Of a stretch of DNA of 64,000 nt, positions 34,336 to 43,080 are shown one piece after another (within the stretch, counting starts at the first letter, position 1; each line of letters opens with the position of its first letter). Location of the stretch: assembly GCA_963837445.1 (NCBI GenBank), contig CAWINK010000014.1, forward strand, positions 97,944 through 161,943, written 5' to 3'. The notes beneath the pieces are model-generated. The model worked only from the letters and a program-made list of their open reading frames with translations, did not search any database and was not told the DNA's origin. The translations under genes were made by a program, and so were the position numbers. This DNA comes from JACVRW01 sp963837445 (GTDB lineage: Bacteria > Actinomycetota > Thermoleophilia > Solirubrobacterales > Thermoleophilaceae).

Positions 34336-35103
34336 CTAGCTTGCGAGGAAGTCCTCGACCCGGGCGGCGGCGGCGTCGTTGGCCATGTGGGCAAGTTCGC
34401 CGCCGAAGCTGACCCTGGCCACGCCCAGGGCGGCCAGCTCGGCGCGGCCGAGCCCACCGGGCACCGCAACGATGTTCACGGGAGCCCCTGACTCAGCCAC
34501 GAAGCGGCGGATCGCATCTCGTCCGCGCGCGGCGATCGGGTAGACGCTGTCGGCACCGGCCTCGGCGTACAGACGCGCTCGGCGCACCCCCTCGTCCACG
34601 ACCGCGCCTGGATCAGCGTCCGAAGCGGCACGCAGGAAGACGTCCACGCGCGCGTTCAGCACCACGTCCACGCCGGCCGCACGTCCGGCCTCCTTGACCG
34701 CGGCCAGGCGCTCGGCATGGGAGTCGGGGTCGCCGAGCTCGCCGGTCGCGTGGTTCGTGTCCTCGAGGTTGAGACCCACCGCGCCCGCCCCCAGCAGTCC
34801 GCCCACCAGTTCCTCGGCGCCCATCCCGTAGCCCGACTCCAGGTCGGCGGTCACGGGTAGCGGGGCGGCGCGGGCGATGCGGCCGACGGCCGCCAGCATC
34901 TCGGCCGCCGGTGTGAGCTCGCCGTCCTCGTAGCCGAGCGTCTCGGCCACTCCCACGCTCGTGGTGGCGAGGGCGGCCACGCCGGTGGCAGCGAGCCGGC
35001 GTGCACTGGGCGGGTCCCACGCGTTCGGGAGCACGACGGGATCGCCCGGGCGATGCAGCGCCCGCAGGGCGTCGGCCTGGGCTGCCAGCGCCGAGCTGTT
35101 CAT
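34336..35103 (-). CDS. Isocitrate lyase/PEP mutase family protein
   Basis: A 255-residue TIM-barrel protein of the PEP mutase/isocitrate lyase superfamily: PVVLPNAWDPPSARRLAATG, LPVTADLESGYGMG (Asp for metal binding), GAVGLNLEDTNHATGE, and VNIVAVPGGLGRAELAALG. The classic KKCGH active-site motif of the lyases is absent, as in the oxaloacetate-decarboxylase or phosphonopyruvate-hydrolase-like branch, so the reaction is unclear. The start overlaps the stop of the MFS gene by 4 bases (ATGA), so they form an operon and the transporter may supply its substrate. Confidence 0.78.
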   Translation of the reverse strand: MNSSALAAQADALRALHRPGDPVVLPNAWDPPSARRLAATGVAALATTSVGVAETLGYEDGELTPAAEMLAAVGRIARAAPLPVTADLESGYGMGAEELVGGLLGAGAVGLNLEDTNHATGELGDPDSHAERLAAVKEAGRAAGVDVVLNARVDVFLRAASDADPGAVVDEGVRRARLYAEAGADSVYPIAARGRDAIRRFVAESGAPVNIVAVPGGLGRAELAALGVARVSFGGELAHMANDAAAARVEDFLAS

Positions 35104-36362
35104 GGCGCGGCCACCTCCACGGGTCGCCGCTCGCGGAGCATGAGCGCGAGCAGGCTGCCCACCACCAGCAGCCCGGCCAGCACCACCAGCGGCAGCTCGA
35201 AGCTGCCCGTCTCGTCCTCCGCGATCCCGGTGAACGCCGGACCGACGAAGCCGCCGAGGTTCCCCACGGCGGCGATCAGCGCGATGCCCGCGGCCGCGGC
35301 CGTGCCACTGAGGAAGGCCGTGGGCAGCGCCCAGAAGAGCGGCAGTACGGAGAGCAGCCCCACGGCCGCCAGCGTAATCCCCACGATGAGCAGGACAGGT
35401 GACTGGGCGTACGCGGTCAGCACGGTCCCTGCCGCGCCCACAAGGGCGGGCGCCACGAGGCTGCCGCCGCGGCGCGCCATGACCACCATTGCCACCGTTG
35501 CGAACCCGTATGGGATTGCCGACAGCACGCCGACCTCGAAGTCGCTGTAGCCGGTGCGGTCCTGAACGAGGTCGGGAACGAAGAACGTGAGCCCGAACGC
35601 CGCCGCCAGCACGATGAAGTAGATGAGCCCGAGCAGCCACACCCGCCCGCTCCCGAGCGCGTCGCGCAGGCGCTGCGCACCGAGCGCCTCCCGCTGCTCG
35701 CGCTCACGGTCGACCTCGGCCGTGAGGAACGCGCGCTCCTCGGGTTCGAGCCAGTCGGCGTCGCTCGGGCGCTCGTCGAGGTAGCGCAGCGTCACGAACC
35801 CGAGCGCGATCGCGGGCAAGCCCTCCACGAGGAAGAGCCACTGCCAGCCCTCGAGTCCCGCGAGCCCGTCCAGCTCGAGCAGGCCGCCGGACAGCGGGCC
35901 GCCGACCACGTACGCAGCCGACACCGCGGTCAGGAACAGCGCAACCGTCCGCGTGCGCTCGCGCTCCGGAAACCACCACGTGAGGAACAGGATGATCCCC
36001 GGGAAGAAGCCCGCCTCCGCCGCGCCGAGCAGGAAGCGGAGGACGTAGAAGCTCGTCGGGCCCGTGATGAAGACCATCGACGCCGAGATCAGGCCCCACA
36101 CGATCATGATCGCGGCCAGCCAGCGGCGTGCGCCGAAGCGCGCCAGGGCGAGGTTGCTCGGCACGCCGAAGATCACGTAGCCGAGCGAGAAGATGCCGGC
36201 GCCGAGCCCGAAGATCGTGTCGCTGAAGCCGAGGTCGTCCTCCAGCTGAAGCTGCGCGAAGCTCACGTTCACGCGGTCGAGGTACGCGACCACGTAGATG
36301 AAGAAGAGGAACGGGATCAGCCGGCGCGTGGCCTTGCGAAAGGCCCGTTCCTCGAGGCTCAC
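35100..36362 (-). CDS. MFS transporter, anion:cation symporter (ACS) family
   Basis: A 420-residue, 12-helix transporter. The N-terminus (FLFFIYVVAYLDRVNVSFA) and GYVIFGVPSNLALARFGARRWLA carry the ACS signatures with the conserved RVN segment, and GAAEAGFFPGIILFLTWWFPERER is the helix-4 motif of that family. These carry organic acids such as glucarate, 4-hydroxyphenylacetate or tartrate-like anions. The start is a GTG with TAGAGT 6 bases upstream. It is co-transcribed with the PEP-mutase-family gene, suggesting uptake and breakdown of an organic or phosphono acid. Confidence 0.88.
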   Translation of the reverse strand: MSLEERAFRKATRRLIPFLFFIYVVAYLDRVNVSFAQLQLEDDLGFSDTIFGLGAGIFSLGYVIFGVPSNLALARFGARRWLAAIMIVWGLISASMVFITGPTSFYVLRFLLGAAEAGFFPGIILFLTWWFPERERTRTVALFLTAVSAAYVVGGPLSGGLLELDGLAGLEGWQWLFLVEGLPAIALGFVTLRYLDERPSDADWLEPEERAFLTAEVDREREQREALGAQRLRDALGSGRVWLLGLIYFIVLAAAFGLTFFVPDLVQDRTGYSDFEVGVLSAIPYGFATVAMVVMARRGGSLVAPALVGAAGTVLTAYAQSPVLLIVGITLAAVGLLSVLPLFWALPTAFLSGTAAAAGIALIAAVGNLGGFVGPAFTGIAEDETGSFELPLVVLAGLLVVGSLLALMLRERRPVEVAAP

Positions 36363-36368
36363 GCGGCG

Positions 36369-36374
36369 ACTCTA
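36369..36374 (-). promoter_or_regulatory. Putative -10 box TAGAGT of the ACS transporter
   Basis: On the minus strand TAGAGT is 6 bases before the GTG start at 36362, fitting the leaderless pattern. Confidence 0.4.
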
Positions 36375-36403
36375 ACCCGAGCGCGCTTGCCGCAGCGCCG
36401 GTA

Positions 36404-37933
36404 CTACTTGATGACCAGCTTCACCGCGGAGCGCAGCGTGTCGCCGTCGCCCGACGTGCCGCCCACGAGCGCGTTCAGCGGCTCGAGGTACGGCTTCGCC
36501 TTCTGCCAGTCCGCGTCGGTCGCGGCCGAGGTCGACTCGACGAGGTCGAGGATCGGCTGCGTGAGCAGGTAGAAGGAGATGTCGTAGTCGCCGAGCGAGT
36601 CGCGGGTGGCCTTGTACTCGGCCGAGTCGCCCAGCTTCTGATCCGGGTCGATCGCGTCGGCCGCGGCAGCGTCCCCGTAGGCGAACACCACGCGGCCGTC
36701 CCTCTGGAACACATGAACCGGCTTCGGGATCTCGGGGCCCTGCGCCGTGAAGCCCTTGCCTCCGCCGGGGGCTGCGAGCGGGCCGAGCTCCACGGCGCCC
36801 AGTCCCTGGCTCTTGGCAAGCCGCTCGAGCGCCGCGATGAAGCGCCCGGACGCCGCCTCGTCCTTGGTCTCGACGATCAGCGCGCCGTCCAGATCCGAGA
36901 CCTTCGTGCCGCGCACGAAGACGCCGAAGTCGCCCATCCAGTCGATCACGTCCTTCTGGAGGTCGAGCCCGGTGGCCTCCGTGAACTGCTCCTCGATCGC
37001 GTCGCGGCCGCCGGCCACGCCGGCAAAGGCCTCCACGTAGAAGTCGAGCAGGTTGCCGAAGTCGGTCTGCGCGAGGGCCAGCCACGAGTCCCCGGGCAGC
37101 TCCTCCACGAGGTCGCTGGCCTGCCCGAACAGCGCAGCGCGCCCGATCTCCTCCGGGAGTGTGCCCTCGAACACGACGCCGTCCTCGTCCGCGTCGAGCG
37201 TGGCCACCAGGGGCTCCTGGAAGAACTTCCTGAACGAGTCCGGCATCGGCGTGCCGCTCTCGCGGAGCGTGGTGAGCAGTTCCGGCGAGTTCAGGTAGAA
37301 GAACCCGAGGCGGTCGTCGGTCGCGTCGTCCAGGGCGTTCTTGTAGTTCTCGTCCTCGGACAGCCGCTTGCCGCCCTTGCTCGTGTCGATTGCCGCCTTC
37401 ACGCCCGCCTCCGTGCCGAGCACGAGGAAGCCGTCGAACACTGCGCCGGCCTCATCGCTCTCGTCCGTGAGGTACTCCACGTCCTTGTAGTTGTGCTCCG
37501 TGAGCTTGCCCTCAGCCGACTTCTCGAGAGCGGCGCGCGCCTTGTCCTCGTCGTCGGTGGCGATCAGCCCGGCGGCGCTCTGCGGGTCTTGGCCGGTTGG
37601 GCCGATGCTCGCAACGAAGAACGCGGCCTCGTCGCCGAGCCACGGCTCGATGTCCTCCTTGAAGCTCACCGGCGCGTCCGATTCGCGCAGGCCCTTCTCG
37701 ATCAGGTCCTTGAGCTTGTCGCCGGCCTGCCCGCCGCCCGGGAACTTGGCGAGGATGGCGTCGATCGCCTCCTTCTGGTCACCCTCGGGCTTCAGCGTGG
37801 CCTCGCCGTACATGACGGAGCCGGCCGGAACCAGCTCCGCCGCCCCGGAGGCCGCTTGGCCGTCCTTGCCGCAGCCGACTGCGACGAGCGCTGCGATTGA
37901 CAGGGCGACGAGGGTCAGGAGAAGTTTGCGCAT
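36404..37933 (-). CDS. DUF3352-like lipoprotein
   Basis: A 509-residue exported protein. The signal LLLTLVALSIAALVAVGC ends in a lipobox with Cys21, so it is probably lipid-anchored at the outer face. The rest is soluble and acidic, with the features of DUF3352 proteins: AAELVPAGSVMYGEATLKPEG, EPWLGDEAAFFVASIG, LVLGTEAGVKAAID, and WMGDFGVFVRGTKVSD. The role of the family is not established. It is 42 bases downstream of no clear partner; it lies between the ACS transporter start and the broken cyclodeaminase. Confidence 0.8.
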   Translation of the reverse strand: MRKLLLTLVALSIAALVAVGCGKDGQAASGAAELVPAGSVMYGEATLKPEGDQKEAIDAILAKFPGGGQAGDKLKDLIEKGLRESDAPVSFKEDIEPWLGDEAAFFVASIGPTGQDPQSAAGLIATDDEDKARAALEKSAEGKLTEHNYKDVEYLTDESDEAGAVFDGFLVLGTEAGVKAAIDTSKGGKRLSEDENYKNALDDATDDRLGFFYLNSPELLTTLRESGTPMPDSFRKFFQEPLVATLDADEDGVVFEGTLPEEIGRAALFGQASDLVEELPGDSWLALAQTDFGNLLDFYVEAFAGVAGGRDAIEEQFTEATGLDLQKDVIDWMGDFGVFVRGTKVSDLDGALIVETKDEAASGRFIAALERLAKSQGLGAVELGPLAAPGGGKGFTAQGPEIPKPVHVFQRDGRVVFAYGDAAAADAIDPDQKLGDSAEYKATRDSLGDYDISFYLLTQPILDLVESTSAATDADWQKAKPYLEPLNALVGGTSGDGDTLRSAVKLVIK

Positions 37934-37957
37934 CAGCTCTTCGAAGTCGGGGGCCGG

Positions 37958-38906
37958 CTAGAGCCGGACGCTGTCCGCGCGCACCCGTCCTGCACGATGC
38001 GCCTCGAGCAGCGCCAGGCAGAGCGCGAGGTCCTGGATCGCCAGGCCGGTGGAGTCAAACAGCGTAACCCCATTTGGGCCGGAGCGCCCGCGATGGGAGC
38101 CCGTGAGCACAGCCCCCAGCTCGGTCACCTGCTCGCGCTGCACGAGTCCCGCCTCAACCGCGCCGGTCAGCTCGCCGCCGTGGCTCGCCTGTTCCCACTC
38201 ATCGCAGAAGAGCTCGGCCTGTGCCACCGCGTCGGGGTCGGCCTCGGCCTTGCCGGGTCCATCGGCGCCCAGCATGCTGAGATGAATCCCAGGTCGCAGG
38301 TCGCCGGCATGCACCACGGGCTCGTTGCCGGGGGTCACGCAGGTGACCACGTCGCACGCGAGCGCGTCCTCGCGGCTGCCGACCTCCCACCCGAGCTCGC
38401 CGGCGAGCTCGCCCGGCGGCCTCGGGGTCCGGGTCGAAGCAGATTCCCGGGCCGTACTCAGCAGCGGCGAGGCAGCGCGCGGCCCACGTCCCGTGGAGGC
38501 CGCAGCCGATCATCCCGACGCTCGAGGCGTCCTCGCGCGCCAGCTCCTGGGCCGCGACGACCGCCACCGCGCCGGTGCGGAGCGCGGTGATGGAGCGCAC
38601 GTCCACCAGGGCGAGCGGACGCCCGTCGGACACCGACGAGACGCAGATCACGCCCATCACCACGGGCAGCCCGGCGGCGGGGTTGGCCGGGAACGACGTG
38701 ACCCACTTGAGGATCGCGAGCCCGGCGCCCTTCGCGGTCATCGCGCGGAAGTCGCCGTGCGGCGAGGCGTCGAGATAGGTCTTCGGCGGCATCTGCCACT
38801 CGCTCCCTGCGTACTCGACGAAGCCGTCGCGCACGCGCTCGATCGCCTCCTCGGGCTCGATGGCCTGAAGAACCGCCTCCTGCGGGAACACGAGCACGTC
38901 GGGCAT
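37958..38906 (-). pseudogene. Ornithine cyclodeaminase/mu-crystallin family protein, one frameshift near 38415
   Basis: The ATG at 38906 begins MPDVLVFPQEAVLQAI...EYAGSEWQMPPKTYLDASPHGDFRAM, typical of the family (ornithine cyclodeaminase, alanine dehydrogenase, ketimine reductase). The NAD-binding Rossmann start is VGMIGCGLHGTWAARCLA. After ICFDPDPEAAG the frame goes wrong; deleting one G in the GGG at about 38415-38418 restores GELAGELGWEV, and reading goes on to VTCVTPGNEPVVHAGDLRPGIHLSMLGADGPGKAE and a stop at 37958. The restored protein is 316 residues and shows no other defect. Frame-restoring G suggests a recent mutation or read error. Confidence 0.78.
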
Positions 38907-38913
38907 GCGGCAG

Positions 38914-38920
38914 TACGCTA
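38914..38920. promoter_or_regulatory. Overlapping divergent -10 boxes
   Basis: TACGCTA reads as TACGCT on plus (9 bases before the ATG at 38929) and as TAGCGT on minus (8 bases before the ATG at 38906). The two promoters would compete for one site. Confidence 0.4.
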
Positions 38921-38928
38921 TTCGCCAG

Positions 38929-39156
38929 ATGGGCCGCAATGGCAAGCAGAGTCCCTCGAGGCCGCGGATCGAGGTCCGCCAATCCGCCTCGCCGGAGGAG
39001 GCGGCCGCGATCGCCGCCGCCATTGAGCAGTTCATGCGCGACACCGCGCCCCCGCCGGCGGACGCAGGCCCGTCGATCAGCCCGTGGCTGCGCGCCGGCC
39101 TGATGGAGGGCACGAAGCGTGGAGCGCCCGGGCTGTCGCCCTGGGGCGGCGCTTAG
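38929..39156 (+). CDS. Small acyl-CoA carboxylase epsilon-like protein
   Basis: 75 residues: a basic start, RIEVRQSASPEEAAAIAAAIEQFMRDTAPPP, a short Pro/Ala linker and SPWLRAGLMEGTKRG. The 'SPEEAAAI-AAIE' helix and the Trp-Arg-rich end resemble the short epsilon subunits of actinobacterial acyl-CoA carboxylases, which bridge alpha and beta subunits. Those are normally beside the beta gene; here pccB is 5 kb upstream and the biotin subunit 14 kb downstream. A start at 38905 is possible; the -10-like box favours 38929. Assignment from motif memory. Confidence 0.5.
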   Translation: MGRNGKQSPSRPRIEVRQSASPEEAAAIAAAIEQFMRDTAPPPADAGPSISPWLRAGLMEGTKRGAPGLSPWGGA

Positions 39157-39247
39157 CGCTCCGGTCAACTCCTTCCCTCCTCCCTGCGTCGCTCGGGTTG
39201 CGGTGAAGGGGTGGGGGGCGAAAGGTCGATCTCGAGCTTTGTGCGAG

Positions 39248-39298
39248 GGGGGTTGGGCGACTTATGGGCGATATCGCATGTCAACTCGCCCAACCCCT
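39248..39298. terminator. Hairpin between convergent genes
   Basis: GGGGGTTGGGCGA (39248-39260) pairs with TCGCCCAACCCCT (39286-39298) in a 13-bp stem around a 25-base loop. It lies between the carboxylase-epsilon-like and cupin genes and could stop transcription from both sides. No U-run follows. Confidence 0.5.
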
Positions 39299-39335
39299 CT
39301 CGGGACGGCGTCGAGTGGCGAGTTGTCGACCTGCG

Positions 39336-39815
39336 TCAGGCCTCTCCGCCGTGCTTTTCGCCTTCGTAGTAGTCCACCTCGCTGGAGCGCTTGACGATCA
39401 GCTTGTCCTCGACGCCGGCCCAGATGCCGACCTTGTCACTGTCCGGGTAGGCGGTGGCCGTGGGCCAGACGAGTGACGACCACATCAGCACGCGGGCCCG
39501 CTCGTCGGTCTCGTTCCAGATCTTGTGGGCGCCCGCCGGGCCCTTCGGGAAGAAGGCGCCGTCGAGTTGGTCCAGTTGCAACGTCTCGTCGGGCGTTCGC
39601 AGGTGCGGCCGGCCCTCGAGCACGAGCAGCCACTCCTCCTCGCCGTACTCGTAGTGGTACGGGCAAAGCGCCTCCCCCGGCGGCAGCTCGTAGAGGGTCG
39701 TGCCCGTTTCCTTGGCACCCAGGTCGGGGCCCATCCGGAGCATGCCCGCCCGGAATCCCTCCGGGTCGGAGGGGTCGAATGTGAAGTTCGGATCGGAGAG
39801 GTTGAATCGACGCAT
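39336..39815 (-). CDS. Cupin domain protein
   Basis: A 159-residue single-domain cupin. Motif 1 is LCPYHYEYGEEEWLLVLEGRPHLR, with two His and Glu for metal binding; motif 2 is FPKGPAGAHKIWNETDERARVLM with the last His. The rest (TTLYELPPGEA, PTATAYPDSDKVGIWAG) is usual for small cupins of the mannose-6-phosphate-isomerase-like type. A metal-dependent isomerase, dioxygenase or sugar-binding role is possible. It is divergent from the DrrA-type ABC gene, separated by 33 bases. Confidence 0.85.
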   Translation of the reverse strand: MRRFNLSDPNFTFDPSDPEGFRAGMLRMGPDLGAKETGTTLYELPPGEALCPYHYEYGEEEWLLVLEGRPHLRTPDETLQLDQLDGAFFPKGPAGAHKIWNETDERARVLMWSSLVWPTATAYPDSDKVGIWAGVEDKLIVKRSSEVDYYEGEKHGGEA

Positions 39816-39836
39816 GGGTTCATATTCGAGGATGCC

Positions 39837-39842
39837 TAGAGT
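39837..39842 (+). promoter_or_regulatory. Putative -10 box TAGAGT of the ABC exporter
   Basis: TAGAGT lies 6 bases before the ATG at 39849, without a Shine-Dalgarno sequence. Confidence 0.42.
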
Positions 39843-39848
39843 GCTCGC

Positions 39849-40823
39849 ATGGCTGAAGTCGCAATAGAAGCTCAGGGACTGACAAAGTCGTTCGGCGACG
39901 TGCGGGCGCTCGACGGGATCGACCTCCGCGCGCCGGCGGGCACGATCCTCGGCCTGCTCGGACCGAACGGCGCGGGGAAGACCACCGCGGTGCGCATCCT
40001 CACGACGCTGTTGCCGCCCGACGGCGGCAGCGCGCATGTGGTGGGCCTCGACGTGGTGAAGGACGCGGCGGCGCTGCGCTCCCAGATCGGCCTCGCCGGC
40101 CAGTACGCGGCGGTGGACGAGAACCTCACCGGCTTCGAGAACCTGGTGATGGTCGGGCAGCTCTACCACCTGGGGAGGCAACCGGCTCGGGAGCGCTCGC
40201 GCGAGCTACTCGAGCGCTTCTCGCTCACGGACGCTGCGGACCGCCTGGCGAAGACGTACTCGGGCGGGATGCGCCGCAGGCTCGACCTGGCGGCCGCGTT
40301 GGTGGCGCGCCCACCGGTGCTGTTCCTTGACGAACCCACCACCGGGCTCGACCCTCGCAGCCGCCTTCAGCTCTGGGAGACGATCGAGGCGCGGGTGGCC
40401 GCCGGCACGACCGTGCTGCTCACAACGCAGTACCTCGACGAGGCGGACCGGCTGGCCGACCGCATTGCCGTGATCGACCACGGCCAGGTGATCGCGGAGG
40501 GCACCTCGGACGAGCTCAAGAGCCGCGTCGGCGGTGAGCGCCTCGAGGTGACGCTGGAGACCTACGACCAGGAGCCCGCCGCAATCGAGGCGCTCGCGCC
40601 GCTCACCGACGAACGACCGAAGTGCGAGCACGGCATCCTCGTGATGCCGCTGGCTCGCGAGCGAGGCGGGATCGCGGAGGCTGTGCGCCGGCTCGACGGC
40701 GCGGCGGTCCGGATTTCGGATATCGCCGTGAGGCGGCCGACTCTCGACGACGTCTTCATCGTGCTCACCGGCCACGCCGCCGAGCAACCCACCGACGACG
40801 AGGTTGAGGAGGTGGCCGCGTGA
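39849..40823 (+). CDS. ABC exporter ATP-binding protein, DrrA (daunorubicin-resistance) type
   Basis: A 324-residue ATPase. It has Walker A GPNGAGKTT, the signature YSGGMRRRLDLAAAL, Walker B VLFLDEPTTGLD and the H-loop region LLTTQYLDEADRLADR. The C-terminal extension (residues ~215-320), with RPTLDDVFIVLTGHAAE, is typical of DrrA proteins. It powers export by the permease that overlaps its end (GTGA). Cargo is unknown, often a drug or lipid-like compound. Confidence 0.93.
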   Translation: MAEVAIEAQGLTKSFGDVRALDGIDLRAPAGTILGLLGPNGAGKTTAVRILTTLLPPDGGSAHVVGLDVVKDAAALRSQIGLAGQYAAVDENLTGFENLVMVGQLYHLGRQPARERSRELLERFSLTDAADRLAKTYSGGMRRRLDLAAALVARPPVLFLDEPTTGLDPRSRLQLWETIEARVAAGTTVLLTTQYLDEADRLADRIAVIDHGQVIAEGTSDELKSRVGGERLEVTLETYDQEPAAIEALAPLTDERPKCEHGILVMPLARERGGIAEAVRRLDGAAVRISDIAVRRPTLDDVFIVLTGHAAEQPTDDEVEEVAA

Positions 40824-41596
40824 GCTCACTCGCCTATGCAATCTCGGACACCGCGGTGGTCGCGAGGCGGAATCTCCTCCGGATCCCGCGCCAACCCGAT
40901 CTATGGGTCTCGTTCACGATCCAGCCACTGATGTTCGTGCTGCTGTTCGTGTACGTGTTCGGCGGCGCGATCCAGACGCCGGGGTTCGACGACTACACCG
41001 ACTTCCTGATGCCCGGAATCATCGCCCAGACCATGGCGTTCGGCGGCTTCGTCACGGCGATCGGCCTATCCGACGACCTGAGCAAGGGCCTGATCGACCG
41101 CTTCCGCTCGCTCCCCATGGCGCGCTCGGCGGTGCTTGCGGGACGGACACTCGCGGACGTCGCGACCAACATCGTCTCGCTCACGGTGATGGTCGTCGTG
41201 GGGCTGCTCGTGGGCTTCAACTTCTCGTCGAGTCCGCTCGAGGTGGTCGCCGGGTTCGGGCTGCTGCTGCTGTTCGGCTATGCGTTCTCGTGGGTGTTCG
41301 CGTACGTGGCGCTGATCTCAGGGTCGGCGGAGGGCGCCAACGCGCTCGGCTTCATGGTGATCTTCCCGCTCACGTTCGCGTCGTCCGCGTTCGTGCCACC
41401 GGAGTCGATGCCGCCGGCGATCGAGGCGTTCTCGGACGCGAACCCGTTCAGCACGGTCGTCGACGCCACCCGAGCACTGTTCTTGGGCACGCCGGCCGGC
41501 AACGACGTCTGGGCGGCCGTCGCGTGGTGCGTCGGCCTCATCGCGGTTTTCGGGGCGCTCTCCGTCTACAAGTACCGCCGCGCAGTCAGCTCGTAG
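40820..41596 (+). CDS. ABC-2 type permease, DrrB-like
   Basis: A 258-residue membrane protein with about six helices. The start VARRNLLRIPRQPDLWVSFTIQPLMFVLLFVYVFGGAI and the ABC-2 signature GLIDRFRSLPMARSAVLAGRTLADV identify the family. It starts 4 bases inside the ATPase gene, so they are co-translated. Together they form a DrrAB-like exporter. The 3' end overlaps the converging amidase by 11 bases. Confidence 0.92.
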   Translation: MSSLAYAISDTAVVARRNLLRIPRQPDLWVSFTIQPLMFVLLFVYVFGGAIQTPGFDDYTDFLMPGIIAQTMAFGGFVTAIGLSDDLSKGLIDRFRSLPMARSAVLAGRTLADVATNIVSLTVMVVVGLLVGFNFSSSPLEVVAGFGLLLLFGYAFSWVFAYVALISGSAEGANALGFMVIFPLTFASSAFVPPESMPPAIEAFSDANPFSTVVDATRALFLGTPAGNDVWAAVAWCVGLIAVFGALSVYKYRRAVSS

Positions 41597-43016
41597 CCGG
41601 CTCGGCGGCGGCGAGCGGCGGCCGGCGTTCGGCCCACGGCTGCGCCTGCTCCAGCTGCGCGGCCACCTGAAGCAGCAGGTCCTCGCGGCCGTAGGCGGCC
41701 ACCAGCTGAACGCCGATCGGCAGGCCGTCCTCCGACCAGTGCAGAGGCAGCGAGATGGCCGGCTGGCCTGACGAGTTGAAGCCCGCGGTGAAGATCGCGT
41801 AGGGCGTCGAGCGCACGATCGGCATCAGCGGGTTCTCCTCGTCGCCGTTGCCGATCTCCCCGATCTCCGCCGGCGGCAGCGCCATGGTCGGCGTCAGCAG
41901 CAGGTCGAACTCGCTCCACCAGTTCGCGCCGTCGCGCGCCACGGCCTGTGCGTATTCCATGGCCTCCAGGTACGCCGCCGCTGAGTGCGAGCGACCCTGG
42001 TCCGCGAGCGCCCAGGTGAGCGGCTCCACGTCGTCGGGACCGATCTGCTGGCCGGTCCTGCGCTCCCAGTAGCGGAGGTTGAAGTCCACGCCGCTCGTCC
42101 AGCGCACCAGGAACTTCTCGATGTAGCCCGGGTCGTCCAGCGCCTGGGGGTACGCCGCCTCGACCCCATGCCCGAGCGATTCGAGCAGGCGCGCCGTGGC
42201 CTCGGCTCCCGCCACGCAGTCGGGGTGCGCCTCGAACTGGCCGCCCGGGGGACGCGTCATCAGGCCGATGCGCAGTCGCCCGGGATCCGCGCCGACCTCG
42301 TCGCTGTACGAGCGCGCGCGGTCGGGGGCGTAGTACGGCTCGCCGGGTGGCGGGTCCGCCACCCACTCGAGCACCGCGGCCGCGTCGCGGACCGAGCGGG
42401 TCACCACAAGCTCGGCAACCAGACCCGACATGAAGTCGCCCCACTCCGGCGCCATCGAGACGCGCCCGCGCGAGGGCTTGAGGCCGACGAGGCCGCAGCA
42501 CGACGCCGGGATCCGGATCGAGCCGCCGCCGTCGTTCGCGTGGGCGATCGAGACCATGCCGGCCGCCACCGCCGCGGCCGAGCCTCCGCTCGAGCCCCCG
42601 GTGGAGCGGCTCGTGTCCCAGGGGTTGCGAGCCGGCCCGTAGGCGGTGGACTCGGTGGTCGGCAGGATCCCCAGCTCGGGGGTGTTCGTCTTGCCGAGGA
42701 AGACGAAGCCGGCCTCGCGGAAGCGGCGGGCGAGCCAGGTGTCCTCCTGCTCGACCCAGCCGACCCGCTTCAGGAAGCCCATCCCCTCGTGCATGGGGTC
42801 GCCGGCCGAGTGGCAGGCGAGGTCCTTCAGCAGGAACGGCACGCCGCGGAACGGCCCGTCGGCCGGCTCGGTGGCGAGCGCCTTCTCGAACAGCGGGTGA
42901 ATGACGGCATTGAGCTCGCCGTTGAGCGCCTCGATCCGCTCGATTGCCGCCTCCGTCAGCTCGCGCGGAGAGACCTCTCCGGCGCCGATAAGTCCAGCCT
43001 GGCCGGTGGCATCCAT
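41586..43016 (-). CDS. Amidase (amidase-signature family)
   Basis: A 476-residue amidase-signature hydrolase. The catalytic Lys is in PFLLKDLACHSAG, the cis-Ser in STGGSSGGSAAAVAAGM and the Ser nucleophile in DGGGSIRIPASCCGLVGLKPSRGR. It hydrolyses an amide bond of unknown substrate in the cytosol (no signal peptide). I chose the ATG at 43016, since upstream in-frame starts would cross the promoter of the divergent sulfite reductase and TAGCCT lies 7 bases upstream of this ATG. Confidence 0.92.
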   Translation of the reverse strand: MDATGQAGLIGAGEVSPRELTEAAIERIEALNGELNAVIHPLFEKALATEPADGPFRGVPFLLKDLACHSAGDPMHEGMGFLKRVGWVEQEDTWLARRFREAGFVFLGKTNTPELGILPTTESTAYGPARNPWDTSRSTGGSSGGSAAAVAAGMVSIAHANDGGGSIRIPASCCGLVGLKPSRGRVSMAPEWGDFMSGLVAELVVTRSVRDAAAVLEWVADPPPGEPYYAPDRARSYSDEVGADPGRLRIGLMTRPPGGQFEAHPDCVAGAEATARLLESLGHGVEAAYPQALDDPGYIEKFLVRWTSGVDFNLRYWERRTGQQIGPDDVEPLTWALADQGRSHSAAAYLEAMEYAQAVARDGANWWSEFDLLLTPTMALPPAEIGEIGNGDEENPLMPIVRSTPYAIFTAGFNSSGQPAISLPLHWSEDGLPIGVQLVAAYGREDLLLQVAAQLEQAQPWAERRPPLAAAEPATS

Positions 43017-43023
43017 GAGCTTC

Positions 43024-43029
43024 AGGCTA
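43024..43029 (-). promoter_or_regulatory. Putative -10 box TAGCCT of the amidase
   Basis: On the minus strand TAGCCT is 7 bases before the ATG at 43016. Confidence 0.38.
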
Positions 43030-43068
43030 CTGCTGCCGATAAAGGGTGTAATCCCGACTGGGTTTTGG

Positions 43069-43074
43069 TACTTT
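43069..43074 (+). promoter_or_regulatory. Putative -10 box TACTTT of the sulfur-assimilation operon
   Basis: TACTTT is 6 bases before the ATG at 43081. The bases upstream (GTAATCCCGACTGGGTTTT, 43048-43066) are a plausible region for a sulfur-responsive regulator, but no specific site could be identified. Confidence 0.42.
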
Positions 43075-43080
43075 CCTACG

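Noticed and set aside
36713..37900. 395-residue plus-strand frame over the DUF3352 gene
   Set aside because: Shadow of the DUF3352 lipoprotein, which has signal peptide and family motifs.
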